In this document: positions 34,834-46,639 of the stretch, piece after piece
How the letters are laid out: each line of letters starts with the position of its first letter
How positions within the stretch are numbered: the stretch's first letter is position 1
From: Phoenix dactylifera
Taxonomy: Eukaryota; Streptophyta; Magnoliopsida; Arecales; Arecaceae
DNA: 64,000 nt
Direction of reading: 5' to 3'
Assembly (NCBI RefSeq): GCF_009389715.1
Contig: NC_052400.1
Location: 6,829,241-6,893,240, forward strand
Made by a program: the position numbers and the translations under genes
Notes under the pieces: generated by a model
Seen by the model: only the letters and a program-made list of their open reading frames with translations
Database searches by the model: none
Told to the model about the DNA's origin: nothing

Positions 34834-37800
34834 GGAGCCTTAATGGGTAACATGGAAATAATCTCTTTTCTTCTGCATTGTCATCTACAATTGTCATTGA
34901 TGTTGTTTATTGCTGCTTACAGCTTAAGGTGTTTGGAGGTTATGGCACTACTAACAGTGACTTTCTTCGTCCATATTTCTCGGCCTGTTCCCCATGGTGG
35001 TCGTGGGGCACTACTCATCATGGTGGCCGTGGACTATAATATAAGATCATCAGAACTTATGGCTTGTGTGCAGCATAGTTATTATTCCATAATACTACCC
35101 TATGATGAACTTTGTAATTTTTAGACATTATGCTATTGATAATTCACTCAGTCATTAGAATCATGCATGCATTGGGAATAGGCTGTGTAGCAATTATAAA
35201 TCAACACATGGAGGCATATGTTTCCTACTCTTCTACAGATCTATTAGAGAACATACTATGATGGAGATACATGAAAGAAATGCAAGTGAAATGCAAGAAA
35301 CTAGACTTTCCATCAGGGCTGCAACTCAAGTAGGAGGGTTCGGGTTTATTTGTGCCCAACTCCAAATCCTGCGCTCTCCCCACCTTAACCAATCCTATTT
35401 GGTATTAGGTTGAGATTGCTTTAACCCAACCTGACCCAATCCATAGTTAGTGGGGATGGATTAGCCTATGTTAGATCGGATTGAATACAAATTTTAAGAG
35501 TCCGGAAAAATTTGCGATGTTCTTGTAGGATTTAATATTTATTAGGGTCGAGATCTTAACCACTCATCAATTATGATGGTCTATGTAAAGAATAATTTAA
35601 CAGGTTGAAAGGTATAGTTACATGGAACATATAAATAATCCATACAATATATAGAAATGCTAAATAATTTCTATCCATAAGAGATTTGTTATCTTTGAAT
35701 CTAACGCGGCATTCCCAACCATCTAAAATATCATTATATTTGAAAAAAAAACCTTATAAAGTACAAATCCACATTGCTTTTGGAGTTCATACCTGATTTA
35801 AATTTTGAAGTTCCCAACCTCTGTATTCTGTCTCAATCTCTCACCTCCTATTCCACGTTGCTCTTAACAGCTTATCCTGGTTTGGGTTGTTGAAATTGGA
35901 TCATAATTTTCAGTCGCTGAAAAATAAAGTCCTATACATATGTAATTTTCCTACTGTACTTGGTCCACATGTAATTTCTGCCATAACTTGGCTTCCTTTC
36001 ATGACAGCTCTAAATTTGCTTTCAAATTCCCTGAAAGATAAAATCATTCAGTGCACCTAATCGAGGGTGATGAGCTTGATGCATACTGTTAAGTGCCTGC
36101 TACATCAGAATTAATTTTCTCCTGATCAATTAATTTTCTCCTGACGATCAGGAGGAAAGGAAGCTTGCCCCACCATTTTAACTCGCAGCTACCAAGAGGA
36201 AGGTAAATCAAATGAATGGGCAGAGCCAATGCTTTTGTTCAAAGGCTGATTCAATGATTGAATCATGAAGGCTTTCTAGCTGCCATGGAGATTTTTACCA
36301 CGAGGTCTTGATGGAAGATTAGCCAAGAGTAACACTTGGAGAAGGTTGATAGATTCCAAAATGGGGACAATGGGGACTGATCAAATTTTATGGTATTCAT
36401 GGCATTCAGTCCACAGATTTCCTTTGGCTGGCAAATGCGTTTCCCATGGACTTACTAATGCGTTGGCTGATCTGTAACACTTGGAGAGAATTTGATTAGG
36501 TGCTTGGCAGAGGATATGGCACACCCAAGCTGTTATCCAAGAGAAACAAGCCAGCTTCACCCACTTCCTTTAGAAAAATGAAGAGTTGCAAAAGCTCAAC
36601 AAGAAGGGCCTTGCACAGACTGGCTCTCCATTGCCTCAACACAAAGATATCATAAAATACTGAATCATTACAGTCCTCTTTTGAAAAGGAGGCTACAGCA
36701 GTCTGTTGGTTTCTGAGGGGAAAATTTGGAAGCCACTTAAACTCTTGAATGTCATAGTATCATCCTTTCATGAAACAAGAAGAAGATCAAGAATTTGTAG
36801 ACTTGAAACACAATAGCTCTCCCTCAGTCCTGGTACATCGTATCCTGCCAATTTTGAACGAAGCACACATCATTACCAATAGGAGGCATGTGTGAAAATA
36901 ACCAAGGAGAATTTCTTAGTGAAATTTTTGTGACAGAGCATTCAAATGGCCTATTTCGAAGCTAGAATAAATGATAAATAATCAATAAAGTAGCTTGATC
37001 TCTAATTCTCAGAATAAAACCATATATCTGTTAGGAGGTTTGATCAAGAATTCATTTATAGCAAATGCATGTGATTATGGCTGCTATTTGTCGAAACATA
37101 ACTATACAAGCATGCGCGCACAACACCAACAGAGAAACACCAATAGAATTGCAGTAAATTAGAGGCAAAGAAGGTGGTGTTCATTTCCTCTGGTTATAAA
37201 GTCCTCCATAAAACAAAAAGCAATTCATTTATTTGTTCTAACAAGGAAAATTAGATAATAATCCTAAATTGATTCTCCAAAACCACATAAGTTTCCAATC
37301 CAAGATAAAGTTATCACCAAATAAAATGGCATACCTAAATTATTACTAGAGCATCTAAAATAAGCTCAAACATGAGGACCACGATAGGGTACATTAGTAG
37401 GAAGGACATGTGGTCATTAGAGAAAAGGAGAGTTAATACATTATCTATTCTAGCATAACCATATCAAAATCTTAAGCAGAAAGAAAGATCATATTTTAGA
37501 ATATGGATTATCAAAAGTAGTAAAGCTTCTCCATTGCCAATTGTTAACGGATATAGCTTCCATAAACCACTCATTAATACATTCTATTTTGTTTTGGTAA
37601 CGATAAATTCATGCTTTTCAATTAAGCAGTTACAATTTTTATATGCCCTAAGAGGATACTTCTCACGGAAGGCAAAATATGCAGTTCTGACTTCTCTATT
37701 AAAAATGCTTCAACTGGCAGGCCTAAATGCCCAGTTCTGACGGTGACCTACAGTATTAAAATATTCAGGGCTGACAGCACCGCCAAAAGGTCAAGCTTTA

Positions 37801-39023
37801 GCATTCCATGATTACATATTCAGATTATAATGATACTCCAGAAATAGAACAGAAAATCAACCCCAACCTATGTTCAACTTCTGTTCTTCAAAGAAGGGAT
37901 TAAAAAAGAAAAAAACAGATTCTAATATGCTAATATATTTCTGAAAGCATACCTTAAAAGTTTGATGATACCTCAAGCATACAATTCAGAGCTAATCTTC
38001 ACATACTGCCTTGTTTTCTCTTTCATTTCCCTTTCCGATTCTTAATTTTGACTTCAACCGATCTCTGGAAAAAAATAGATTCAACAGATACATCTTTGGA
38101 CAAACAAAAGTCTCTGTTCATGCTTTTCCACACTTAAGATGCACCCAAACACAGGAAGCAAGGTTACATAACTCTTATGTAACTTTTTTAAAGAGAAATG
38201 GTGATATATGAACACACTCACTATTCTATCGTATTGGCAAAGGTGCTGATCATCACCCCTAAGTTTCCTACTGATCTCAGTATGCTTCATTGAAAACTGT
38301 ACGTACAGAACCATATCTATTCATGACTTTTTGCGCTTAGATACATGCACTTACAGGAAACAAGGTTTCAAGCCTTTACATGACCTTCTCTCTCTACAGA
38401 CAGCTGGTGATGTCTGAACACACACTATTCTATCTTACTGGCAAAGGAGTCAATCATCATCCCTAAGTTTCTTACTGGTTTCAGCATGTGTCATTGAAAA
38501 CTATATACTGATCTTCGTAAGCTTCATTGAAAACTGTTTGTATGCATACAACCAATGTTAGACACCTAATATCCAAGAGAGAAATATGGTGTCTTCATTT
38601 CCATCGTTATAGTCCTCTGTAAGGTTTTGTCCTCTATAAGGTTCTGTTTCTTGCTTGATATCCCAGACTGCACATGGACACAGTTCACAAAACAACCAAG
38701 AAACCTCAAGGGAGAATTCTTTCACCTAGATGGACAGTAGACCTAAGTCTATAACTAGGTGACAGAAGTTACATCCTCATAAGATAACTGCGCAAAAGAT
38801 CATAGATATAGCTTTGTCGTGAGTCATTAATTATATGTTATTGTCATTATCAACTCTTAAATGAAAGTTGTACATGTTCTGAAGCATAAGATGGATCTGT
38901 ACAAGATAACTTCAACAACCTTATTCTAGTCTTTGCATCATTTCCAGAGATACCAATGGATAAATTCCGAATTAGATAATTCAAGACAGAACAACCTCAT
39001 AACAAAATTATAAAAGAGATAAA
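34834..39023. other. Intergenic DNA between the CYSTM gene and a hAT element
   Basis: The first few hundred bases are likely CYSTM 3' UTR. The rest is AT-rich with short ORFs only. 35310-35520 has CCCAACCTGACCCAATCC-type words, probably an eroded hAT fragment. A local duplication lies at 38154-38520 (separate entry). No gene could be supported on either strand. Confidence 0.45.
38154..38520. repeat. Diverged tandem duplication (about 200 bp)
   Basis: 38154-38307 and about 38356-38500 share, in order, GGAA(G/A)CAAGGTT, TGAACACAC, ACTATTCTATC, TGGCAAAGG, ATCATC, CCCTAAGTTTC and CATTGAAAACT. AAGCTTCATTGAAAACTGT appears once more near 38519. No ORF is conserved between the copies. Confidence 0.65.
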
Positions 39024-39031
39024 CACCTGAC

Positions 39032-39335
39032 CATGGTTTGCCGTACCGGTCCGTACCGGCCGGTACGGGCCGGTACGTACCGGTCCGGCCTGGGACCGGT
39101 ACCGGATCAGCGTAAAATCCGGTACCGGTAATTTATTGTTGAAGAACCGGTACGGGACCGGTATGGACCGGTATGCCACCGGTTCGGACCGGTACGGGAC
39201 CTGTTTGGACCGGTACGCCACCGGTTTGGACCGGTACGGACCGGTTCGCCACCGGTATGGACCGGTACGGGACCGGTTTCGTACCGGTCCGGGCCGCCAC
39301 CGGTACGCCGACCGGTACCGGTACGGCGGACCTTG
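39032..39335. mobile_element. Small hAT-type MITE, GGACCGGTACGG-rich
   Basis: 304 bp with imperfect terminal inverted repeats (CATGGTTTGCCGTACC; the other end read inward is CAAGGTCCGCCGTACC). An exact 8-bp target duplication CACCTGAC lies at 39024-39031 and 39336-39343. The body is a dense array of GACCGGTACGG/GACCGGTTCGCCACC units, so all frames appear open; none is a gene. Confidence 0.88.
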
Positions 39336-40100
39336 CACCTGACTTATTGCACAAAACCAATCGCAACATAAAAGAAATGGTTGGAAAGAAATTGATAATC
39401 ACCTAATGATGCCTTAATACAAGAATGATGGAAAGCCGAATAACAGGTAAACAGTAGGATCTCATAAAGAATGAATATCAGTGGAACACTTTGTCTATCA
39501 GAAAAATCAGATGCAATATGAATGAATGCTGAATTTTTTACACACCAAGCTCGAGAACCAACTTCGCTTCTCTTGCACAAAGCTATTTCCATTTAAACAT
39601 TGGGAGTGACAATTCTACATCTAAGACTAACGATTAACGACTAACGACCGTTGATCAAAATCGTAATGATATCTTTGCTAATTCAACTATAATAAAACAA
39701 ACACACAAGAATTCTTTCAGCTTACTTTCCTCAACTATCCAATCATCTCACCCACATTCAGTAAGTTCAAATCAGAACATCAATATAAGAAGTAGCGACC
39801 AGCTCCACAGTTTCATCAATTATGAAATATTTACAAGAAAATTAAATAATACTCAATTCACAAAGCTTTTTTTTTCAGAGAGAGTATCCATCTCACACAT
39901 GAACAGAAGCTCAATCATTCCAGATTTATGTTTATTGCGATAATCAACATCTATTCCAACATTACACCAAAAGGGGGAATTTTCTTTAACCATATTGAAG
40001 ATCCCTACAATGCAAATGATACAAATAACAATAAAATTGGATACAAAATACAAAGATAGGACCTATGAACAAGAATTACCTCATTTTCTCTTCATCCCAG

Positions 40101-40661
40101 CTACTCGCTATCATTAACATCATCATCGACTTCGTCGTCGTCGTCGTCGTCTTCCTTATCGGAGAGGAGATACGCCCCTTGCGGAGGCGGCGATCTCTGC
40201 CGCGTCCTCGAGGGCAGAATGTTCGATAGATCGACCTCGGCAAGGGGATCATCTGAGAAATCGCTTTCATCGTCCTCCCCTCCAATCACATCGCCACTAT
40301 CATCGTCATCACTGCTATCATCCTCATCCTCGTCCTCGTCTTCATCCACTACCATCTTCCCCTTCCCCTTATCCACTGCCGCCGCCACTCCCTTCCCCTT
40401 GAAGACGGCTGCATTCCCGTTGGGATCAACCCCAGCCTCCTCTCCATCTTCTTCGCCGCCGTCAACGTCTTCTTCGGCTTTGACGTCGTCGGGGGGTTCT
40501 TTGGGGCAAGAAGAGGGGATCTCGGGCTGCGGCTTGGTCTTCTTCCGCCAGTCCTCTTCGCCTTCGTCGACGGAGTCGAGATCAGGCTTTCTCTTCGGGG
40601 GCTGCCGGGGATTCGATGGTTCTTGGTCTAGGGTTTGGAGCTCCTCTCTGTGGTCCGCCAT
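40101..40661 (-). CDS. Acidic nuclear protein, CHZ1-like H2A.Z chaperone
   Basis: A 186-residue ORF starting MADHREELQTLDQEPSNP. The N-terminal third is basic/proline-rich (PPKRKPDLD, KKTKPQPEIP). The middle has KGKGKMVVDEDEDEDEDD and a long D/E/S tract. DPLAEVDLSNILPSRTRQRS follows at about residues 140-160 and resembles the CHZ motif of H2A.Z-H2B chaperones (acidic stretch, then xxIDxxNI...RTR). The end is again D/E-rich. Such proteins handle the H2A.Z-H2B dimer before exchange into chromatin; here that role is inferred from the motif and composition. Single coding exon; a GTAAT donor-like site about 20 bases after the stop could start a 3' UTR intron. The GC-rich antisense ORF (40219-40671) is a shadow. 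Upstream of the gene lies a striking T17/G23 homopolymer pair. Confidence 0.7.
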   Translation of the reverse strand: MADHREELQTLDQEPSNPRQPPKRKPDLDSVDEGEEDWRKKTKPQPEIPSSCPKEPPDDVKAEEDVDGGEEDGEEAGVDPNGNAAVFKGKGVAAAVDKGKGKMVVDEDEDEDEDDSSDDDDSGDVIGGEDDESDFSDDPLAEVDLSNILPSRTRQRSPPPQGAYLLSDKEDDDDDDEVDDDVNDSE

Positions 40662-40855
40662 GGGGCATTAGGGTTTCGTGTGCAAGGGTTGGGGTTTTGG
40701 AAGAGAGGGAAAGGGATGTTGTCCTCCACGGGATTTTAGAGACTTGCGGGAGCCGCTGCCGTCCCTGTTGCAGGATTTTTACGAGTACTAGTGTACGTGG
40801 CAGACAAATGTGCAGCCCCGTCATCCCATTTGGCTAGTTATTCGCGCTAAGGGAG

Positions 40856-40898
40856 TTTTTTTTTTTTTTTTTGGTGGGGGGGGGGGGGGGGGGGGGGG
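40856..40898. repeat. Poly(T)17 followed by poly(G)23
   Basis: Seventeen T, then GGT, then 23 G on the plus strand, 195-237 bases upstream of the CHZ-like start codon (as C-run and A-run on the coding strand). A similar but shorter T-run/GGTGGGGGG lies at 41167-41193. The exact length may be a sequencing or assembly artefact. Confidence 0.8.
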
Positions 40899-41808
40899 TG
40901 TAAATAGGGATGTGCTTCGTTGCCTGCTATTCTAATTGCCTTCAAGCCTTCAACAAGAATTAGAAATACTTACCGCATACAAAAAAAACAATAATTAAAA
41001 TTAACTAAAATAATATTGTATTGTATTTATATTTACAACTGTGTGTTTGTTTTGTCTGAAATTTGAAAAATTCAGTTGCAATTGTTTAATTTGGTTGATT
41101 AATGTGAATGAAGCATGATCACTCTGGTTCTTATATGGTAAGATTATACCTCCATTGATCCTACTATTTTTTTTTTTTTTTTTTTGGTGGGGGGTGGAGG
41201 ATTGGAGGCGGCAATCTAGAAATTTTATTAATGCTAAACTAGTTATTTTGGAAAGTGGAATTTATGTGCATAAGTTGGATAAAATAAATTTTCAATTTGG
41301 TTCAATTTTATATTTGCATAAGCTTTAGTATTTCTTAGGAATTTGTTATGATTGTTTTAATAAAATTTCATTTCTCAACCAAGTTGAGACAATATCCTAG
41401 TTATATATAGGAGACCAGGATGCTTTTAGAATACGGACAATGCTAGGAGGTCCATCCGCAACCATAAATACAGGGCCTTAATATCTCTTTCCGTGAAGCA
41501 AAAAGTAGTCCTAGGATGTGGATCCCCTTCAATCCCTTCCTGACAGGCCGACAGTGAGCAGAGAGAATATTTTTGGTGCATGGGAATAGTAATGCCTGTA
41601 GTAATTTTTGAATGATGTCCCTTTTGTCCATAGATAAGGTATAAAATAGGTATAAAAGGTGCTTTTATGCTAAGGAACAACCTATAATAGCTCTCCTTGG
41701 AATAATTAGGTGTGTTATAAGAAAGTTTTAATCATCATGATTATTTCTTTGTTACGCCTCTTTCCGTAATTTGCCTCATTTTCAGATTTGTTTGATAGAT
41801 ACAAGGCC

Positions 41809-42464
41809 TGTAGCCACTGAGAATTGACTGGCCTTAGGCACTACGATGAAAAGCGCAACGATGTTAAAGAGCTCGATGGCCGGCTACTTTAGTTGGAATT
41901 GGATAAGGCGAGCGGCACTCAGTCCCTGCAGCCGAGATTCTCGTCGAATGGCAGCACTCCGACCTGAAATAGCATAGAGCAAGGAAGTCCTCTGGCCGAA
42001 ACGTCTTTAGCGGGGATCCTTCAATATCTAAGTCAGTATATTAAGCAGAAAACAAAAGGAGGTTATCTTTTTGTCTATTAGGATGTTTTTCTTACTTACC
42101 TCCTCTACCCCTACCCCTCCTCTCTCTTCTCTTTTTGTGTGTTCGGTGGAGGAGCCTACCTACGACTAGAGAATTAGGACATATAGGTGGACCAAAAGTA
42201 ACTGGCTTGAGTACGGCCTAGAAATTGGGCATAAATGTTTCGCACGCGGATAGCGTCTTGCCTATCATATCGGTAAGATCTCAATGATCACTGGATCTTC
42301 TGGTTAGGATGCCGCGAACTGTAGAGAACTCCTGATATGCAAGCTCGAAAGTATGATGCTGGGCCTGCCCAGTAGCCACTCCTGATCCACCACATATTAG
42401 CACCATAGCGTATCTTAATTGGTTGGATCTTTTAGTGAGCTGTAACCGATTTGGAGGCATATCA
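41809..42464 (-). repeat. 3' LTR of Tat-like element
   Basis: Pairs with 51191-51829: both contain AGAATTGACTGGCC, GTCCTCT, CTTGAGTAC, TCCTGATATGCAAGCTCG and end (plus strand) in GGAGGCATATCA. The left boundary is inferred from the TGTAGCC/TATTGCC alignment. Confidence 0.75.
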
Positions 42465-42480
42465 TTTGCCTCCCACTTTT
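42465..42480 (-). promoter_or_regulatory. Polypurine tract of Tat-like element
   Basis: On the minus strand AAAAGTGGGAGGCAAA lies directly before TGATATGCC, the start of the LTR. This fixes the element's orientation as minus. Confidence 0.65.
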
Positions 42481-42836
42481 GCAACTGAGCTGAGCTATCC
42501 TGCTCAGGCTGCAAAAGTAGTTTTTTCAAAAGGGCCACTTTAATGAAGATCGCTGAGGATGATGCATTGTGCCTTTTCATTAGAAAAATGGTGATTTTTT
42601 AAATCTCGTATTTATGAAGGGAGTGATTTTGCTGTCCTTCCCGAAGTACCATAATTATGGGTAAGGCGTCCATGAATTTAATAAGCGTCTAGGTCTTGCC
42701 AACAATTCGAATGGGCCAACTTGGGGTGAACGCCCAAGAGACATGCATCCAAGGTTAGGTGAAGCATCGCCTCAGAAGGGGTTGCTTAAATCCTCGATAA
42801 ATAGGAAAGGCTAGGGATCGCCTTGGAAGTGTCCAT

Positions 42837-42843
42837 TCACCTC

Positions 42844-42851
<8 letters not shown>
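42837..42851. repeat. Target-site duplication of the LINE, left copy
   Basis: TCACCTCGTTCTTTT here recurs at 44270-44284. The T-rich end merges with the reversed poly(A) tail. A duplication of about 15 bp is typical of LINE insertion. Confidence 0.85.
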
Positions 42852-42874
<23 letters not shown>

Positions 42875-44269
42875 GCTTGAAACGGGTTGTTCAGACAGCG
42901 CGTGTCCGAATACACCCAAGAACATCAAAATACAAAATCTCGCGTAGTGCCAATGGCAACTCCCGCTCTCCTGCCCACAAGGCATATCCCGAATGGTGTG
43001 CTGCATATGCAGCAACCCAGTCGGCCGCTCCGTTGGCCTCCCTGAATACATGCTTGGCCTCAAAGGCCACAACGTCCCTCATCATCATCCTAATATCCCG
43101 GATCAGAGGATGGTCAATGCTCTCCCGCCGAATCCACCCAATAACAGTGGATGAGTCGCCCTCCAAGATGATCGAGCTAGCCCGCAGTACCCGCCGCGCA
43201 TGGCAGAGGCCGGCCCAGGCAGCTCGCAACTCCGCCGCTGGCACTGATGTGTCGAAAAGCCGGCAGCCGCCCGCTGCCACTACCCGAGAGTGAGGGTCTC
43301 GTATGACGAAGCCGGCACCGCCTCGTGTACCACTGTCCAGTACTGAGCCATCAAAATTGACCTTGAGGAAACTCGGGGGTGGGGGCTCCCAGGTGAAGAA
43401 CACCGTCCGAAGAGCTGCCTGAGCAGAGAAAGAACCCCAGGTGTCCCGAGCTATCAAGGTCGTATCTGAAGGGCTGGCAGGTCTGAACTCCATCGCCAAT
43501 GCTCGAGCGGACTCCGCAACAAACCTCGGCGACATCCGACGCTCGCCAAAGGTGCGAGCGTTCCTTGCCAACCAGATCTGGTGGGCGGTGCAAATCGCTC
43601 GGATGGCCTCCTGACATGTCCGCGGACTAGTCAGCCACTGACGTATCATCTGCAAAAACAGTCTCCTCTCCCGCCAAACCTCCTCTGGGATACCCGTCCA
43701 CTGCCATGTCTGCCGCGCCCACAAGCATCCAAATAGTACATGATCAACTGACTCATCCGCACCGCAGGCCCCACACTCTGCAGGGATCCCCAGACCACGT
43801 CGGCTCAGCACAGCTCTCGTCGGAAGGCGGTCCCACATCACCTTCCATAGGAAAAGTGCTGCTCTCGGGTGGAGCCTAGACCTCCAAATCCAGGCACCGT
43901 CCCATCCACTCTCATGCTCGCGCTGAATCACCCGGGCCAGATCACCCAGCCTCACACTGGCCCTGCACGAAGTGCTCCAAACCCTGACATCTGGGCCCTC
44001 GCATCCTGGTACTGGCATGGCAAGTATCCTCTCAGCTAGATGTGCCCCGAACAACTGGTAGAGTCTGTCCACGTCCCACTCTGCCCTCCCTGGTGCTAGG
44101 AGGTCGCACACCCGGAGCCCTACTGCTGCCTCGAAATCCACCGTCGTCGGCCAATATCTCAAGGGAATGGTATCTACCCACGGGTCATCAGTCACAACAA
44201 TGGTCCGGCCATCGCCCATCAGCCACCTGGTATGAGCTAACACGGTCGGCAGGTACCGCCCAATCTCCT
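42848..44269 (-). mobile_element. 5'-truncated LINE (L1 type) insertion
   Basis: About 1.4 kb on the minus strand. The poly(A) tail appears as 27 T at 42848-42874, followed by 16 bases of 3' UTR and the stop codon of an ORF2 fragment. The 5' end is cut in the middle of ORF2, where the element meets the second copy of the 15-bp target duplication. It is GC-richer than its surroundings and its ORF is unbroken, so it is much younger than the Tat-like element it entered. Confidence 0.9.
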
Positions 44270-44273
44270 TCAC
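42891..44273 (-). CDS. LINE ORF2 C-terminal fragment: zf-RVT and RNase H
   Basis: 460 uninterrupted codons. The N-terminal half includes the reverse-transcriptase zinc-binding domain (zf-RVT): WIWRSRLHPRAALFLWKVMW, then LPTRAVLSRRG, CGACG and DHVLFGCLWARQTW. The C-terminal half is an RNase H domain of the RVT_3 type: KVNFDGS (first Asp), AELRAAWAGL (Glu), LEGDSSTVIGW (second Asp) and EANGAADWVA (fourth acidic residue), so the catalytic set is complete. Reverse transcriptase and endonuclease are missing because of 5' truncation, and the first codons may come from the truncation junction, so the ORF start is not a natural one. The piece cannot retrotranspose. No promoter is expected; the plus-strand ORFs opposite are shadows. 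Confidence 0.88.
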   Translation of the reverse strand: MKEIGRYLPTVLAHTRWLMGDGRTIVVTDDPWVDTIPLRYWPTTVDFEAAVGLRVCDLLAPGRAEWDVDRLYQLFGAHLAERILAMPVPGCEGPDVRVWSTSCRASVRLGDLARVIQREHESGWDGAWIWRSRLHPRAALFLWKVMWDRLPTRAVLSRRGLGIPAECGACGADESVDHVLFGCLWARQTWQWTGIPEEVWRERRLFLQMIRQWLTSPRTCQEAIRAICTAHQIWLARNARTFGERRMSPRFVAESARALAMEFRPASPSDTTLIARDTWGSFSAQAALRTVFFTWEPPPPSFLKVNFDGSVLDSGTRGGAGFVIRDPHSRVVAAGGCRLFDTSVPAAELRAAWAGLCHARRVLRASSIILEGDSSTVIGWIRRESIDHPLIRDIRMMMRDVVAFEAKHVFREANGAADWVAAYAAHHSGYALWAGERELPLALREILYFDVLGCIRTRAV

Positions 44274-44494
44274 CTCGTTCTTTTACTCTCCAAAATCTAG
44301 AGAGAGAGGAGGTGTGAAGTCACCAGGTGTGACTTGTGTGCTTCTGTTGTAAGGTTCTCTTTCCTTGTCCCGACCAAAATCTTGTCTTTGCTTCCTAGTA
44401 GATTGTTTTGCTTTTCCTCCCTTTGTTGTCTTCTTTTTTGTCTAGAAAATACCTGGACCCATCTACTGGAGGTTAGTCTCCCGATGATGATGTA

Positions 44495-46638
44495 ATGGAT
44501 CAAGGTTTACCTGACCAGGTCTCTATGGCCTCGGGGAGAGTTCTTTCTAATATATCTTTAGGTCCGAATACTAAGATAAGCCTTCTGGGGAGGTCCGACC
44601 TCAATTGGAACCATATGCCATTTTCTATTTCTGAAAACTTTATCCTTGAGTGCCACAATCCTTCGAATTGGATGACTTTGCCCGAGGAGAATTGGATAGT
44701 CCTATATGAGGAGTCCCTAAAAGTAGGGCTAAGGCTCCTCATTCCATCGGTTATCGCCGACCTGTTGACCCAGAACCAACTTTTCCCCACAAAGCTTGTC
44801 ACCAATGCTTGGAGGTTAGGGGCTATCTTTACTTTGTCCGGCTTCAAGAAATTTCCCCTATGCCGAGGATGTTTCAGGCCTTCTTTCAAGTGAAGGCTTT
44901 CTTGTAGGAAGGGTCACAACGTCCTTCCTCTTGAACCTTCATCTATCGATGGATGGAAGGGTTAGTATTTCTTTGTGTCTTCGGCAATTCCACAGGGTTT
45001 TTTGACCCTATGGAGGCACCTAGAGGCAAGCCTTGAGCCTCTTTCCCTTTTTGTTGGATGAAGAGCGGGGATCTGTTGATCTTCTTCATCTGGTGAAAGC
45101 TTCACTTTGGCCTAGTTATTTTGGGAGTTGGCCTTGGTCGACACCGGATTGAGTCATGCCTCTTTTGTTGGTACATTTTCTAATCTTATTTTGCTTCTCT
45201 TTCGTCAATCTGAATTTGTGACTAACTCATTCCTCTTCCATTCTTGTATCCATGAAGTTTGAGGTAGAAGAACTCTTCTGCTCCTCGAGGAAGAGAAAAT
45301 CCAACGAGAGTAGCTCTTCCTCGAGTAAGAAGAGGAGTGTACTTGCAAGACTAGTCATCATAATCGAGGAGGAGCCTGCTAGGGGAGGATCATCAGAGAT
45401 GGAGGTGCTTACTGCCCTTCCCATTAGTGTACCATCATTTGCTTTGGCGGTTGCTCCGATTTTGGGATGGCCTCTGCAGCCATTTTGGTTTTGTTAGCTA
45501 CACCGGAGGTTATCGGTCCTTCTTTGGCCTTAATAGTGGGGTCACATTCTTCCATTAGTTGCGTCACTATTAGGCTATCGGCCAAGGCATCCGAGCCAAC
45601 CTTCTACCATCCTACTAGGGGTACGCAGGCGTCAACATCTTCACTCTGGCCAGATTCATAGGGCATGGAGTCGAAGACCTTTTTATCGAACTGGTCGGTA
45701 AGGGTCTCCAACTCGGTACTGCGCCAGGGCAATTATCGAGTGATGTGGGAGATGGTCCAGAGGTTCATGCTCCCTGGTGACGAGGAGTTGTGATGGAGGC
45801 CATTGGAGAGCATGATCAACTCGTCCTACCACACCACCATTGAGGTAGTCAGATTGCTTCTTCTGTCCATTTATTGTTTTTGAATAATCAATCTTTTCTT
45901 TGTTTCTTTAGGGACTGTATGTCATATATGTACTTATTGAGATCATCTGCTCCCATCAGTGGAGGTTAGAGATCTCTGACCGTCTTCCCCAAGAGAAGAG
46001 AGCAGCAAGGCCCGTGCGGAGGTGGAACGGGTGAGGGCCGAGAAGAGAAGAGAGGAAGCTGAGGTGCAAACTCACTTCTTAGCTCCAAGACTGAGAGTTC
46101 TCAGATAGAGTTGCGACAGATGGTCGTTCAACTATGGGAGATGTAGCAAGCCATCACTGAGGAAGGGGCCTGCATGAGGAAGGAGGATGATGTAGAGATT
46201 GCCTGCCTGAGGGACGCGGTCATTGTAGCCAAGCTTCAAGCCTCCCCGGTTGAGGAGAGATTTACTTGGGCAGAAGATAGAGCTGCCCAGCCTTGCAACC
46301 AAAGAGGTTGTCCGGGCAAAGGAGGAGGGCTCCTGTACTGAAGAGAGGGCCGGCCTCGCGATGAAAGAGGTCATTAGGGCAAAGGAGGAGGCATCTCATG
46401 CCAAAGAGAGGGTGTTGTAGATTATAACACTTGTGCAAAGATCTGTAACGAGATATTGGAGGCTGCTAGAGACTCCTTCAGAAAGGGGTTTACCGTCTGC
46501 TGGGGAAGAATCCATAAGGTGGATCCTAAGCTCAACCACAACTCGGGCACTTTCTCAAGCAAGTACTCGGACGAGGAGGCCTTTCTTCGAGGATTAGGGA
46601 GGAAGGCTAAGGAAGAAGAAGAGGAAAAGGAGGAATAG
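44495..46638 (+). pseudogene. Transposase_28-type (gypsy-associated) ORF, degraded, antisense to gag
   Basis: The best segment (44495-44893, 132 codons) contains LPEENWIVLYEESLKVGLRL and a later NAWRLGAIFTLSGF. This is the pattern of the plant domain named putative gypsy-type transposon (Transposase_28): Y-E-x-x-L-K-x-G-L-R and N-x-W-R. After the stop at 44891-44893, frameshifts break the frame, but the usual continuation is seen at about 44930-45000 (FFV-like words). A Ser/Arg/Lys-rich segment lies at 45252-45340 and an E/K-rich coiled-coil-like segment at about 46000-46640. The order domain, linker, coiled coil is that of complete family members. Its strand is opposite to the gag of the same element. 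Not functional here. Confidence 0.7.
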
Positions 46639-46639
46639 C

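Noticed and set aside
38997..39406. ORFs with arginine/tyrosine or threonine/glycine repeats near 39000-39400
   Set aside because: They are translations of the GACCGGTACGG array in a 304-bp MITE; all frames are open because of the repeat.
40219..40671. 150-codon serine-rich ORF on the plus strand
   Set aside because: It is the antisense shadow of the acidic CHZ-like protein: GAT/GAA-rich codons read backwards give Ser-rich sequence.
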